Positions 8,212 through 15,823 of a stretch of DNA of 17,799 nt are shown here, piece by piece. The first letter of the stretch is position 1. Each line of letters starts with the position of its first letter. Under the pieces are notes generated by a model. The model made no database searches. It saw only the letters and a list, made by a program, of their open reading frames with translations, and was not told where the DNA came from. The stretch covers positions 1 to 17,799 of the forward strand of contig CAZCLD010000024.1 of the NCBI GenBank assembly GCA_964499425.1, read 5' to 3'. The position numbers and the translations under genes were made by a program. The stretch comes from JAQBYK01 sp964499425. GTDB taxonomy: Bacteria > Patescibacteriota > Gracilibacteria > UBA1369 > LOWO2-01-FULL-3.

Positions 8212-8793
8212 ATGAACAAGGAAGATCTCTCTCCCGCAGTTCAACAGCAAATCATAGAAGATTTCAAGACTGACACTGAAGCTTTTGAGCAGGTCTACAA
8301 CTTCTATTACGAGCGGATACTCCGCTACTTGCTAAAGAGAACAATGTCGGCAGAGACAGCCTATGACCTTACAGCAGACACGTTCATTAAGGCATTTGAG
8401 AGCTTTCACAAGTTCAAATGGACCGGGGTATCGATAAAAGTCTGGTTGTATCGTATCGGGATCAATTCTCTAAAGAATTATCGCAGGAGACCAGAGATGT
8501 CTCCTCTGACCAATGCTTTAGAAGGACATGAGAGCCTGGTCGCAGATACCAAGGATGAACTTAAGGCCCTAGACAAAAGTATGTTTGGTGACGCTGACCT
8601 CTCAAGACTGAGCGATGCGATCGCCACTTTAAAGCCTGACCATCAAAATGTTATTAGCCTCTATTACTTCAGTGAAATGTCCCAAGCTGATATCGCCAAA
8701 ACCATTAATCGCTCTGTAAGCTCCGTAAAATCGTTAATGCATCGGGCTATGAGTAACCTAAAACAACTGCTAGCTGCTAACCCAGCCACATAA
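8212..8793 (+). CDS. ECF-type RNA polymerase sigma factor
   Basis: A 193-residue sigma-70-family factor with the ECF size and layout. Region 2 spans about residues 25-93, with the core-binding and -10-melting helices (AYDLTADTFIKAFESF, then WLYRIGINSLKNYRRR). A variable acidic linker (100-130) follows. Region 4 spans about 135-187, with a helix-turn-helix (MSQADIAKTINRSVSSVKSL) that reads the -35. There is no region 1.1 or 3. It probably recognises the two-block promoter found before this gene and before the SLH gene; that is inference from the shared motif. The stop overlaps the start of the macroglobulin gene as TAATG, so the two are translationally coupled. No separate anti-sigma gene is present, which points to the N-terminal tail of the next protein as the candidate regulator. 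The start has no Shine-Dalgarno sequence. Confidence 0.93.
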   Translation: MNKEDLSPAVQQQIIEDFKTDTEAFEQVYNFYYERILRYLLKRTMSAETAYDLTADTFIKAFESFHKFKWTGVSIKVWLYRIGINSLKNYRRRPEMSPLTNALEGHESLVADTKDELKALDKSMFGDADLSRLSDAIATLKPDHQNVISLYYFSEMSQADIAKTINRSVSSVKSLMHRAMSNLKQLLAANPAT

Positions 8794-11700
8794 TGAAAGA
8801 TAGAAAATTCACAAATAGGCCAGTAGATAAGATATCTCTAAGCAAGAGCAAGAAATATATGTGGAAACATATCCAAAGCAAGGTTAAGCATAAACCTGAG
8901 CCTTCTGGCTTCAGCATTGGTGATGCATTTAGATCATTGATTGCTGCACCAGTGAAATTGGCTTCGGTTTCTGTCGTTGCTGTACTTGTTATAGTGGCAT
9001 TGGTGTTTGGTAATGTATTCCCAGGGATCGTTGATGTACCAACTGTTCATGCTAGTTTCGAAATGACTGCCGACAGTGAAGATAGCGCTGGAGTTGATAG
9101 TGACAGCTCATTTACTTTGACCTCTTCTGAAGACTATTCTGAGAGAATTATCGCAGGAAATCTCGTCGTTACTCCAGAGATTGAGCTAGATATAGAAAAG
9201 ATTGGAGAAGGGAGATATCGGGTTAAACCTGCTGAACTTGAGCCCAACACTGTCTATAATTTTACAATCGATGGAGAAGTGCAGGACTATAGCTGGGCTT
9301 ATCAAATCAAAGACACCTTTAAAATTACCGGCACACTACCTGGTAATCAGGAGAATTATGTTCCGGTTGATACAGGTATAGAGTTTTATTTTAGCCATGA
9401 GAATTATGATTACGAAAACTTCGAGAATTATTTTGAGATTTCCCCAGCAGTTAATGGAAGTTTCCAGAACCATTACAGGACAGTTTCATTCGTTCCTAAG
9501 GGTGGCCTAAAGGAGGCTACCATATATACCGTAACTCTAAAGAAAGGGCTTGAGCTAAATGACAGCGACCTCAAACTTGAAGAGGATTATGTGTTTAAAT
9601 TTGAGACCGATAGTAACATAGATGTTTATGATGGTTTCAGATTCAAGTCTGAGTACTACGAAGTTAGTACTGAGATGGCGGTCGCCTTAGATGTTTACAG
9701 TTATGGCTATGAGGATGTTGAAGACTTCGAAATCAAGGTTTATAAGTACCCTGATGCAAATGCATATTTGCAGGCCTTGAAGGAAAATTTTGCAATCCCT
9801 GAGTGGTGTTTTTATACCCAAAGGCTCTATAGCTATCCTACTGATGGTCTTCAATTTGTCGGCACCTTTGAAGGGATTGTAGATAAGATAAACTACACAA
9901 GTTTCATTTACTTCCCTGGATCTGATTTTGATACTGGTTACTACCTATTTGAGACTGAACTGGGTCGAGGCGATCAGGCCTTAGTGCAAGTGACAGATCT
10001 TTCTGCCTACACAAATATATCTATTTCAGACAGTTTGGTTTGGGTAAATGATATTGAGACGGGTCAACCAGTCGAAGGTGCGAAAGTGGAACTCGGAAAT
10101 ATAGGTGAATCCTATACAACCGATGAAGATGGAATCGTCACTTTCGAAACTCCTGATGAGTGGAAGCTTAGTTGGCAAGATCGCAACTCAGATTTCGTAA
10201 GGATCACTGCTCCAGATGGCAAGATTTTGATTAATCAAATCACTCCTTACAGTAATGAAGACCTTGGTCGCCACTACTGGCAGAGTTTTACTACTGACAG
10301 GCCGATGTATCAACCGAGTGACACTATTAAATTCTGGGGATTCCTTAAACCCAAGGCATCTGCTGCCCCTTTGGAAGATTTGACCGTGAGATTGGAATAC
10401 AGTTGGGACACCTTTGTAAAGGAAGCTCCTATTACACTTGAGGACGATGGCACCTTTGTTGGTGAGCTTGAGATCAACGGTTTTGCACCTGGATATTATA
10501 ATTTGTATGTATTTAGTGGAGACAAGAAGATTTCATATGCAAATATGCAAATCACTGACTACATAAAGCCTGCCTATGACTTTAGTGTTGAGGCGGACAA
10601 AAATGCTGTGTTCTTTGATGAAGAGATGATTTTTACCGTGAAATCCAATTATTTTGATGGCACTCCTTTACCATATTTGGAATTTGAATACAGCGAGGAT
10701 TACAGTTACAAAAATCTTGTTTCGGAGACAGACAAAAATGGGGAAGCTGTTATCAAAGCAAATCCTAAGAAAGGCAGTTGTAGCGATGATTACTGTTATG
10801 ACATTCACAGTTATTACTTTTCTGCAGATATCGCAAACGCCGAAGAGGCTGAAATTAGAGCTTCTACCTCCGTCAGAGTTTTTGATTCTCACCTAAATAT
10901 TGTTGGCACAAGTAACGTCGAGGATGGACAAGCAAATATCGATATTAAGACTGACTGGATTGACCTTTCACGCTTAAATGACGAGAGTAATACATCCTAT
11001 AATGACTACCTTGGGAAAGTTGCCAAAGATCGTTCTGTGAGTGGACGAATCACTGAGATATATTGGGAGAAAATTCCTGATGGTGAATATTATGACTTCA
11101 TAAACAAGAAGGTGGTCAAAAAGTATAGATATGAGAAGAGAGAGAATTCATTTGGGGAATTTGATATCGAGACTGATAGAAATGGAGAGGTAAATTATCA
11201 ATTTGAGACTAGGGAAGGCAAGTACTATCGCATAAATCTAGTGGCCTCTGATGATCAGGGGAATGACGCACATGACATCCTATATGTTTATGGAAAGGGG
11301 CGCAGCAGTAGCTATGACTACTATGAGGTGGAGATGCTAAATGGCGAAGAAGATGAGAGCAATTGGTGGTCTAGAAATATGTTTGATATTGGCGATACTG
11401 TAAAGGCAGTCATAAATAATGGAGATGCGATCATGGATGATGTTGATGCTAGATTTATGTTCATGCAATTCAGTAATGGCCTCCAAGAGTATAAATTCAG
11501 TGATTCTCAATATTATGACTTTGAATTCGGCAAGAATGATGTCCCGAATGTCTTTGTTAGTGCTGTGTGGTTTGATGGCCAACATTATGAAACTGCTTAT
11601 CAGGCGTCTGCAGCCTATAAAAGAGAATTGGAGCGGCTCAGCGTTGAGATTGAGACTGATGAAAAATACTACTCCCCAGGTGAGGAAGTAACCTTAAGCG

Positions 11701-14135
11701 TTAATGTTTCAGATGCTAAAGGCAAACCAGCAAAAGCTAAGGTAAATCTCAATTTGGTGGATGAAGCATTTTATAAAATATCATATGACAACTTTACTGA
11801 TCCGCTTGATGATATTTACAGTAATAATTCTAATGGGATAATGATCACCTATGACTCACATGATAACCCCATTTCGACTGATGATGTGGGTGGGAAAGGT
11901 GGCTGTTTCACTGGGGAAACCAAGATTCTTATGGCAGACGGCAGCTATAAAGAAATACAGGATATTGAGATAGGCGACATCGTACTAACCAAAGATCATG
12001 AATTTTCCGGGAAGCTTGTGGAGGCAAAAGTGACTAATACAGTTTCTCACTTTGTATCAGAATACCTCGTGTTCAATGAAGGTCTCGAGGTAACTGACGT
12101 ACATATTGTTTGGGTAAATGGCGGATGGGACATGGCTGGCAATGTAAAAATTGGTGATAGTATGTTGAGTAAAGACGGGGAGGAAATAGAAATATCATCT
12201 ATTAGAAAAGTCATAGAACCTGTTTGGGTTTACAACTTTGAAGTTGACGGTAAACACACCTATTTTGCTAACAATTTCTATGTTCACAATGAAAAAGGTG
12301 GAGGTAGTGGTGTGAGAGATCAATTCGAGGACACAGCCTTGTTTGATGTCGTTGAGACTGATGGGAGTGGAAAGGGCGAAATCACATTTACTCTCCCCGA
12401 CAATATTACTTCCTGGAGAGTTACTGCTAGAGCTATTGACGGTGACAACTTAAAAGCTGGCTTTGCTAATGCTGAAGTTGTCGTTAGCCTCCCATTCTTT
12501 GCTGATTTGATCATGAATCGAGAATATTCTGTAAAAGATGAGCCTACAATAAAATTCCGTGCCTATGGCGATGCCTTAGACGAGGAGGATGAGGTCGAGT
12601 TTATAGTTTCTGCGGAAAGCCTTGGAGAGATAGCCAGTGACAAGATTGATGGTGAGGCTTTTGAAGGCAGCTATTACGAGCTACCTGACTTAGAGCTGGG
12701 TAATCATGATGTGACTTTGTTTGCAGAATCAGGCAAATACGATGACGCATTACAAAAAGAAATTGAAGTCAAGGGATCTCGCCTTAAGACAGACGTCAAC
12801 GAATTAATGCGTGATGTCTCTGCGAAAACCCGATTTGATTTAGCTGAGGATGGACCGACTGAAATCATGTTCACTGATGGTGGTGTTGGTTATTATTATG
12901 GGAATTTGTGGTCACTATATTACAGTTATGGCGATCGCCTCGATCAGAGGTTGTCTCAGGTCATTGGCGCTGAGCTTTTGGAAGAATATTTCGGCGACAC
13001 AAGACTTATTGATGACTCAGATGTTGTTGCCAATTATCAAGAGGAAGGGCTCACTCTACTCCCCTACAGTGATCCAGATCTGAGATTGAGTGCGCTCACC
13101 TTGTATGTTGAGACTAATCCTTCGCGTTATGATGATTATGCCTTGAAGGAATATTTCTATGGATTCTATAAGAATGCCAACTCTAACCTTGAGGAGGTTG
13201 TCCTTAGTATGCTTGGCCTTGCGAGTATGAATGAGCCTGTTCTGCTTAGTCTGCGAGAAATACGGGATGCTCCTGAGCTTAGCATAGAGGAAAGACTCTA
13301 TATCGCACTTGCATTTGATGCGTTGGGTAGTCAAGGAGAGGCAGAAGTAATCTACAAAGATGTCTTGGGACAGTTGGCAGAGGATAATGCCTATGAGACT
13401 GCACTTGGAGCGATGTTGGCAGCCAGCCTACAGGATAACGAAGCTTCAGCCTTGCTTTGGGAATTTGTTGAGATAAAGGGGTTTGAAGATGACTTAGATA
13501 AGTTGGCTAAAATTGGATATGTGAGGAATTCTCTTGAGCATGTGAATCCGAATCCAGTGAAATTTAAAGTCAAAATTGGCGACCATACTGAATCTGTGAA
13601 GCTAGAAAAATGGGAGAGCTTTAGTTTGATGGCTTTCCCTGGAGATGAAGTAAGTGTCTCTGTTCTTGACGGTGATTTGGCAGCTAATATGTACTATAGC
13701 GAAGTGGTGGAACCAAAGGATTTCGAAAAAGATGAAAGACTGTATATTCATAGAGCTTATTTAGTTGACGGTGTAGAAACTAATGAATTCAAAGAAGGTG
13801 ATTTGGTTAAGGTCCATTTGGATGTAAGTTTTGATGGCAGCTTGAAACGGCCTTACTTCAAAGTAACTGATGTTCTACCTAGTGGTCTGAGGTTAGTTAG
13901 TGATGTTAGAGGCCCAGATTATTATTATTCATATACCTATCCTTACAGAAAAAATGGCCAGGAAATTTATTTCTCATGGTATAAGGACGAGTACTCTTCT
14001 TCTAAAACTATCACTTATTATGCGCGCGTCGTTAATCCCGGAGAATTTTATGCTGATCCTGCTAAAGTTCAGTCATATTATGATCCATCAATCGCGAATA
14101 TATCTAAGAGCAATTCCGTAACAATTTCTAGATGA
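8793..14135 (+). CDS. Membrane-anchored alpha-2-macroglobulin-like protein with internal Hint domain
   Basis: A 1780-residue protein. Residues 1-54 are a basic cytoplasmic tail (with MWKHIQSKV near 23-31); 56-78 form one transmembrane helix, so the rest is outside. Residues 115-275 are two Ig-like (Big_5/SbsA-type) domains. Residues 410-590 are MG domains (LVWVNDIETGQPVEGAKV, FTTDRPMYQPSD); 591-700 resemble MG3 (IKPAYDFSVEADK); 945-997 are the MG6/bait-domain start (YYSPGEEVTL, NLNLVDEAFYKI). Residues 998-1037 are the linker at the bait position; 1038-1166 are the Hint domain; 1173-1260 are the MG7 (A2M) core (VRDQFEDTALF, LPDNITSWRVTARA). Residues 1365-1580 are the helical thioester domain, where the usual YG-C-x-E-Q reads YG-DRLDQ, so no thioester Cys is present. 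Residues 1640-1780 are an MG10-like end (VLPSGLR, YYARVVNPGEFYADPAKV). Bacterial macroglobulins trap or sense proteases in the envelope. Coupling to the sigma gene suggests an anti-sigma/sensor role for the tail. Only four Cys are visible (339, 663, 668, 1038). A VHA-S site at 85-88 could allow signal-peptidase release. Confidence 0.93.
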   Translation: MKDRKFTNRPVDKISLSKSKKYMWKHIQSKVKHKPEPSGFSIGDAFRSLIAAPVKLASVSVVAVLVIVALVFGNVFPGIVDVPTVHASFEMTADSEDSAGVDSDSSFTLTSSEDYSERIIAGNLVVTPEIELDIEKIGEGRYRVKPAELEPNTVYNFTIDGEVQDYSWAYQIKDTFKITGTLPGNQENYVPVDTGIEFYFSHENYDYENFENYFEISPAVNGSFQNHYRTVSFVPKGGLKEATIYTVTLKKGLELNDSDLKLEEDYVFKFETDSNIDVYDGFRFKSEYYEVSTEMAVALDVYSYGYEDVEDFEIKVYKYPDANAYLQALKENFAIPEWCFYTQRLYSYPTDGLQFVGTFEGIVDKINYTSFIYFPGSDFDTGYYLFETELGRGDQALVQVTDLSAYTNISISDSLVWVNDIETGQPVEGAKVELGNIGESYTTDEDGIVTFETPDEWKLSWQDRNSDFVRITAPDGKILINQITPYSNEDLGRHYWQSFTTDRPMYQPSDTIKFWGFLKPKASAAPLEDLTVRLEYSWDTFVKEAPITLEDDGTFVGELEINGFAPGYYNLYVFSGDKKISYANMQITDYIKPAYDFSVEADKNAVFFDEEMIFTVKSNYFDGTPLPYLEFEYSEDYSYKNLVSETDKNGEAVIKANPKKGSCSDDYCYDIHSYYFSADIANAEEAEIRASTSVRVFDSHLNIVGTSNVEDGQANIDIKTDWIDLSRLNDESNTSYNDYLGKVAKDRSVSGRITEIYWEKIPDGEYYDFINKKVVKKYRYEKRENSFGEFDIETDRNGEVNYQFETREGKYYRINLVASDDQGNDAHDILYVYGKGRSSSYDYYEVEMLNGEEDESNWWSRNMFDIGDTVKAVINNGDAIMDDVDARFMFMQFSNGLQEYKFSDSQYYDFEFGKNDVPNVFVSAVWFDGQHYETAYQASAAYKRELERLSVEIETDEKYYSPGEEVTLSVNVSDAKGKPAKAKVNLNLVDEAFYKISYDNFTDPLDDIYSNNSNGIMITYDSHDNPISTDDVGGKGGCFTGETKILMADGSYKEIQDIEIGDIVLTKDHEFSGKLVEAKVTNTVSHFVSEYLVFNEGLEVTDVHIVWVNGGWDMAGNVKIGDSMLSKDGEEIEISSIRKVIEPVWVYNFEVDGKHTYFANNFYVHNEKGGGSGVRDQFEDTALFDVVETDGSGKGEITFTLPDNITSWRVTARAIDGDNLKAGFANAEVVVSLPFFADLIMNREYSVKDEPTIKFRAYGDALDEEDEVEFIVSAESLGEIASDKIDGEAFEGSYYELPDLELGNHDVTLFAESGKYDDALQKEIEVKGSRLKTDVNELMRDVSAKTRFDLAEDGPTEIMFTDGGVGYYYGNLWSLYYSYGDRLDQRLSQVIGAELLEEYFGDTRLIDDSDVVANYQEEGLTLLPYSDPDLRLSALTLYVETNPSRYDDYALKEYFYGFYKNANSNLEEVVLSMLGLASMNEPVLLSLREIRDAPELSIEERLYIALAFDALGSQGEAEVIYKDVLGQLAEDNAYETALGAMLAASLQDNEASALLWEFVEIKGFEDDLDKLAKIGYVRNSLEHVNPNPVKFKVKIGDHTESVKLEKWESFSLMAFPGDEVSVSVLDGDLAANMYYSEVVEPKDFEKDERLYIHRAYLVDGVETNEFKEGDLVKVHLDVSFDGSLKRPYFKVTDVLPSGLRLVSDVRGPDYYYSYTYPYRKNGQEIYFSWYKDEYSSSKTITYYARVVNPGEFYADPAKVQSYYDPSIANISKSNSVTISR
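11904..12290 (+). other. Hint (bacterial intein-like) domain inside the macroglobulin bait linker
   Basis: Residues 1038-1166 of the macroglobulin form a 129-residue Hint domain without a homing endonuclease. Block A begins at Cys1038 (CFTGETKILMADGS, then IEIGDIVLT). Block B carries T1101-D-V-H1104, the T-x-x-H catalytic motif. Blocks F and G are VYNFEVDGKHTYFA and NNFYVHN, ending in His1165-Asn1166. The next residue is Glu1167, not Cys/Ser/Thr, so standard protein splicing has no acceptor. This matches BIL domains, which cleave at one or both ends. Both flanks are Gly-rich (GGKGG before, EKGGGSG after); joining them restores the continuous Gly linker other bacterial macroglobulins have here. 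Every catalytic residue I can check is present, so activity is plausible. Confidence 0.9.
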
Positions 14136-14196
14136 CAATCCTATCTATGCTCGTAATAATCAGCGTACTTACAATTAATGATTAACCTAAAATGTT

Positions 14197-14799
14197 ATGA
14201 AAAAGTTATTAATTCCAATAATTTGTGCTGTTATTTTGGCTGGATGTGGCGCTGCTGCTCCTGATGTTACAGCCTCTGTTGAGGACCCGATCGCAACCCT
14301 AGTGTGCAATCCAGGTTTTAGTGAATACCAAGTAGAAGGCACCAATATTCAGCTTTGTCATGATCCAGCTTGGGGTGATGTTGTAGTCAGGGATATTGAT
14401 ACGTTGGAAGGAACGCTTGCGTGGGTGAGTTTTTCTGATTTACCAGGTGGCCCAGAAATTTGGTATGAATCAACTGATTTTGTTCCACTAGATGGTGACA
14501 GTGATTTTTTTAACTTCAGTGATATTAGGATTACCGCTAGTGCAGATATGCTTAAAGATCAATTGATTGATGAACTTGATTATCCCTTTGCTGCCGACGA
14601 TTTTAAGCTTAGGAAATCAGATGCAGGAGGAAAGAAGGCAATTCGCGTACATGTAGACACATATGACGACTTTCGTGGTGACGTTGATAGTGTGAGGTAC
14701 TACATTCCTAATGCTTTTGAAGGACATAATGTCACCATTTCTGGTGATCAGAAATATGCTATAGAGGTGGATGACATGGCGTGGAGCATTTTGTTCTAG
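14197..14799 (+). CDS. Lipoprotein of unknown function
   Basis: A 200-residue predicted lipoprotein. The n-region is MKK, with a hydrophobic stretch and the lipobox L14-A15-G16-C17. The mature part is acidic, with two Cys (about 37 and 54) that could form a disulphide, and predicted beta-strands. I recognise no family. The ATG at 14197 gives a perfect signal peptide but has no Shine-Dalgarno sequence. It lies 61 bases after the macroglobulin stop with no terminator seen between them, so it may be the third gene of the sigma operon, but a weak promoter in the AT-rich gap cannot be excluded. Its stop TAG overlaps the stop of the convergent lipoprotein gene. Confidence 0.85.
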   Translation: MKKLLIPIICAVILAGCGAAAPDVTASVEDPIATLVCNPGFSEYQVEGTNIQLCHDPAWGDVVVRDIDTLEGTLAWVSFSDLPGGPEIWYESTDFVPLDGDSDFFNFSDIRITASADMLKDQLIDELDYPFAADDFKLRKSDAGGKKAIRVHVDTYDDFRGDVDSVRYYIPNAFEGHNVTISGDQKYAIEVDDMAWSILF

Positions 14800-15488
14800 T
14801 CTACAATGTTCACGAAGTTTAGGGCCGGGGATCCTTCGATTGCTATGGCGGCTTTATCAACGATAATGGTTGCCATTTCCGCTTCGCTAATTGCTTCTAG
14901 GTTTTTGATTATGTCCTCCCCTACCCTTGTCCACTCATTTATGTCAGACATTAGAAGATAATCTTGCCTGTGATGAAGCGAAGGTGGGAGTTTTTGGACA
15001 TCATCGTCTGACACATGAAAATGGGCTTCTGCCTCACCTACATATGCTGGTTTGTGAATAATCCAACCTGAAAGTTCTGCTTTACCCGTGTAAATTAGGA
15101 GTTTCTCTGCCCAAGGCGGTGTACCTGCCTCTAGAGCCCATTTTGCATCTTGATAGGAGTACTCTATTTCGTTTTTGCACCTTCCTGTGAAGAGATAATC
15201 GTAATATTTCTTGTTTTCAATTTGATTTAATTCAAAGTACTCTTCGAGTTCTTCTGAAGAACCGAAGAGCATAGATTCGCAGATGTTTTGATCCTTTGAA
15301 TTCATTGCTAATTCGAAATAGCATTGCGATTGTTCAAGGGCATCAGGATTTGACAGACACTCATCTTGGGAAACGTTTGTGGTTATGTCATCCGCTTCTG
15401 GGGTGTCTTGCTCTGTTGTTGTTTGTGGTGTTTGTGTACATCCTATTAGAAGGATTGATACTATTGTAACTGTGATTTTTTTACGCAT
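14796..15488 (-). CDS. Lipoprotein of unknown function with clustered Cys
   Basis: A 230-residue predicted lipoprotein. MRKK, a hydrophobic stretch, and the lipobox L14-I15-G16-C17 are followed by a Thr/Glu/Asp-rich linker (18-42). Residues 42-75 carry three Cys in the pattern C-(x)11-C-Y-F-E-L-A-(x)8-C, with a fourth Cys in GRCKNEI about 35 residues on. This suggests a disulphide-stapled helical module. No family is recognised. The ATG at 15488 is chosen over an in-frame ATG at 15539 because it starts exactly at a lipoprotein signal and because a good promoter occupies 15511-15539. It shares its stop bases CTAG with the facing lipoprotein gene. It is probably a single-gene transcript. Confidence 0.85.
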   Translation of the reverse strand: MRKKITVTIVSILLIGCTQTPQTTTEQDTPEADDITTNVSQDECLSNPDALEQSQCYFELAMNSKDQNICESMLFGSSEELEEYFELNQIENKKYYDYLFTGRCKNEIEYSYQDAKWALEAGTPPWAEKLLIYTGKAELSGWIIHKPAYVGEAEAHFHVSDDDVQKLPPSLHHRQDYLLMSDINEWTRVGEDIIKNLEAISEAEMATIIVDKAAIAIEGSPALNFVNIVD

Positions 15489-15510
15489 ATTTATGTGGTT
15501 ACTTTTGTTT

Positions 15511-15539
15511 TTTATATTCCATTTTTTTTGAAGATGCAA
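15511..15539 (-). promoter_or_regulatory. Sigma-70-type promoter of the minus-strand lipoprotein
   Basis: On the minus strand TTGCAT (15534-15539) is followed after 17 bases by TATAAA (15511-15516). Transcription would start near 15504, about 16 bases before the ATG at 15488. The spacer contains a run of eight A. Confidence 0.6.
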
Positions 15540-15766
15540 TCATTTGCTGTTGGCGAAGACTTTACAACACTTTTTTTCGCTGTTTTTGCCCTTAATGCCA
15601 CAGATTTTGCTTTCTATCGTTTGCATTATTTGTCTTTTTTCTTTTTGGATTTAGAATTTCTCAGCAACAAAAGATTCGGTTGAATCATTGGATCGAAAAA
15701 ACAAAAACCGATACCTCCTATTCTAAGAATCTACTCATTCCTGTGAACATTCCTCAAAAATAGTTC
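15540..15766 (+). other. AT-rich intergenic region between divergent surface-protein genes
   Basis: I see no convincing gene, tRNA or terminator here. A 62-codon frame at 15495-15683 is Phe-rich, runs through a T-rich tract, overlaps the promoter of the minus-strand lipoprotein and lacks a ribosome site, so I treat it as chance. Small inverted repeats are present: GATTC-GGTT-GAATC just before 15690 and ATTCT-A-AGAAT at 15720-15730, either of which could be an operator. No clear promoter for the M23/SLH gene is visible. The shared ECF-type motif is absent: an AAAAACCGATACC near 15703 resembles its first block but lacks the second. Confidence 0.5.
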
Positions 15767-15823
15767 ATGAGATGCTCTTTGACATCTCGGTCAAAACAAC
15801 CCAACGGAGAAAAAAGTTCATGA
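15767..15823 (+). CDS. Possible 18-residue upstream reading frame coupled to the M23/SLH gene
   Basis: ATG at 15767 opens an 18-codon frame (MRCSLTSRSKQPNGEKSS) whose TGA overlaps the ATG of the next gene as ATGA at 15820-15823. Both ATGs lie inside a 9-base direct repeat, AGTTCATGA (15762 and 15815). There is no Shine-Dalgarno sequence before this ATG, whereas the downstream gene has GGAGA. It could be a leader peptide or chance. Confidence 0.2.
   Translation: MRCSLTSRSKQPNGEKSS

Noticed and set aside
11904..12290. A classical splicing intein
   Set aside because: The residue after the terminal Asn is Glu, not Cys/Ser/Thr, there is no endonuclease domain, and the host site is a structural linker rather than a conserved active site. 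A BIL-type Hint domain fits better.
14133..14135. TGA stop of the macroglobulin as a sign of UGA-to-glycine recoding (Gracilibacteria-type code)
   Set aside because: No gene in the window has an in-frame TGA before its conserved C-terminus. The MG10-like domain is complete at this stop, and read-through would add only the TGA codon and six more before a TAA.
15495..15683. 62-codon plus-strand frame upstream of the M23/SLH gene
   Set aside because: It is Phe-rich translation of a T-rich tract, overlaps the promoter of the minus-strand lipoprotein, and has no ribosome site or recognisable protein pattern.
15703..15750. Third copy of the ECF-type promoter before the M23/SLH gene
   Set aside because: AAAAACCGATACC resembles the first block, but nothing like GTGTTATTGATA occurs at the 14-base spacing.
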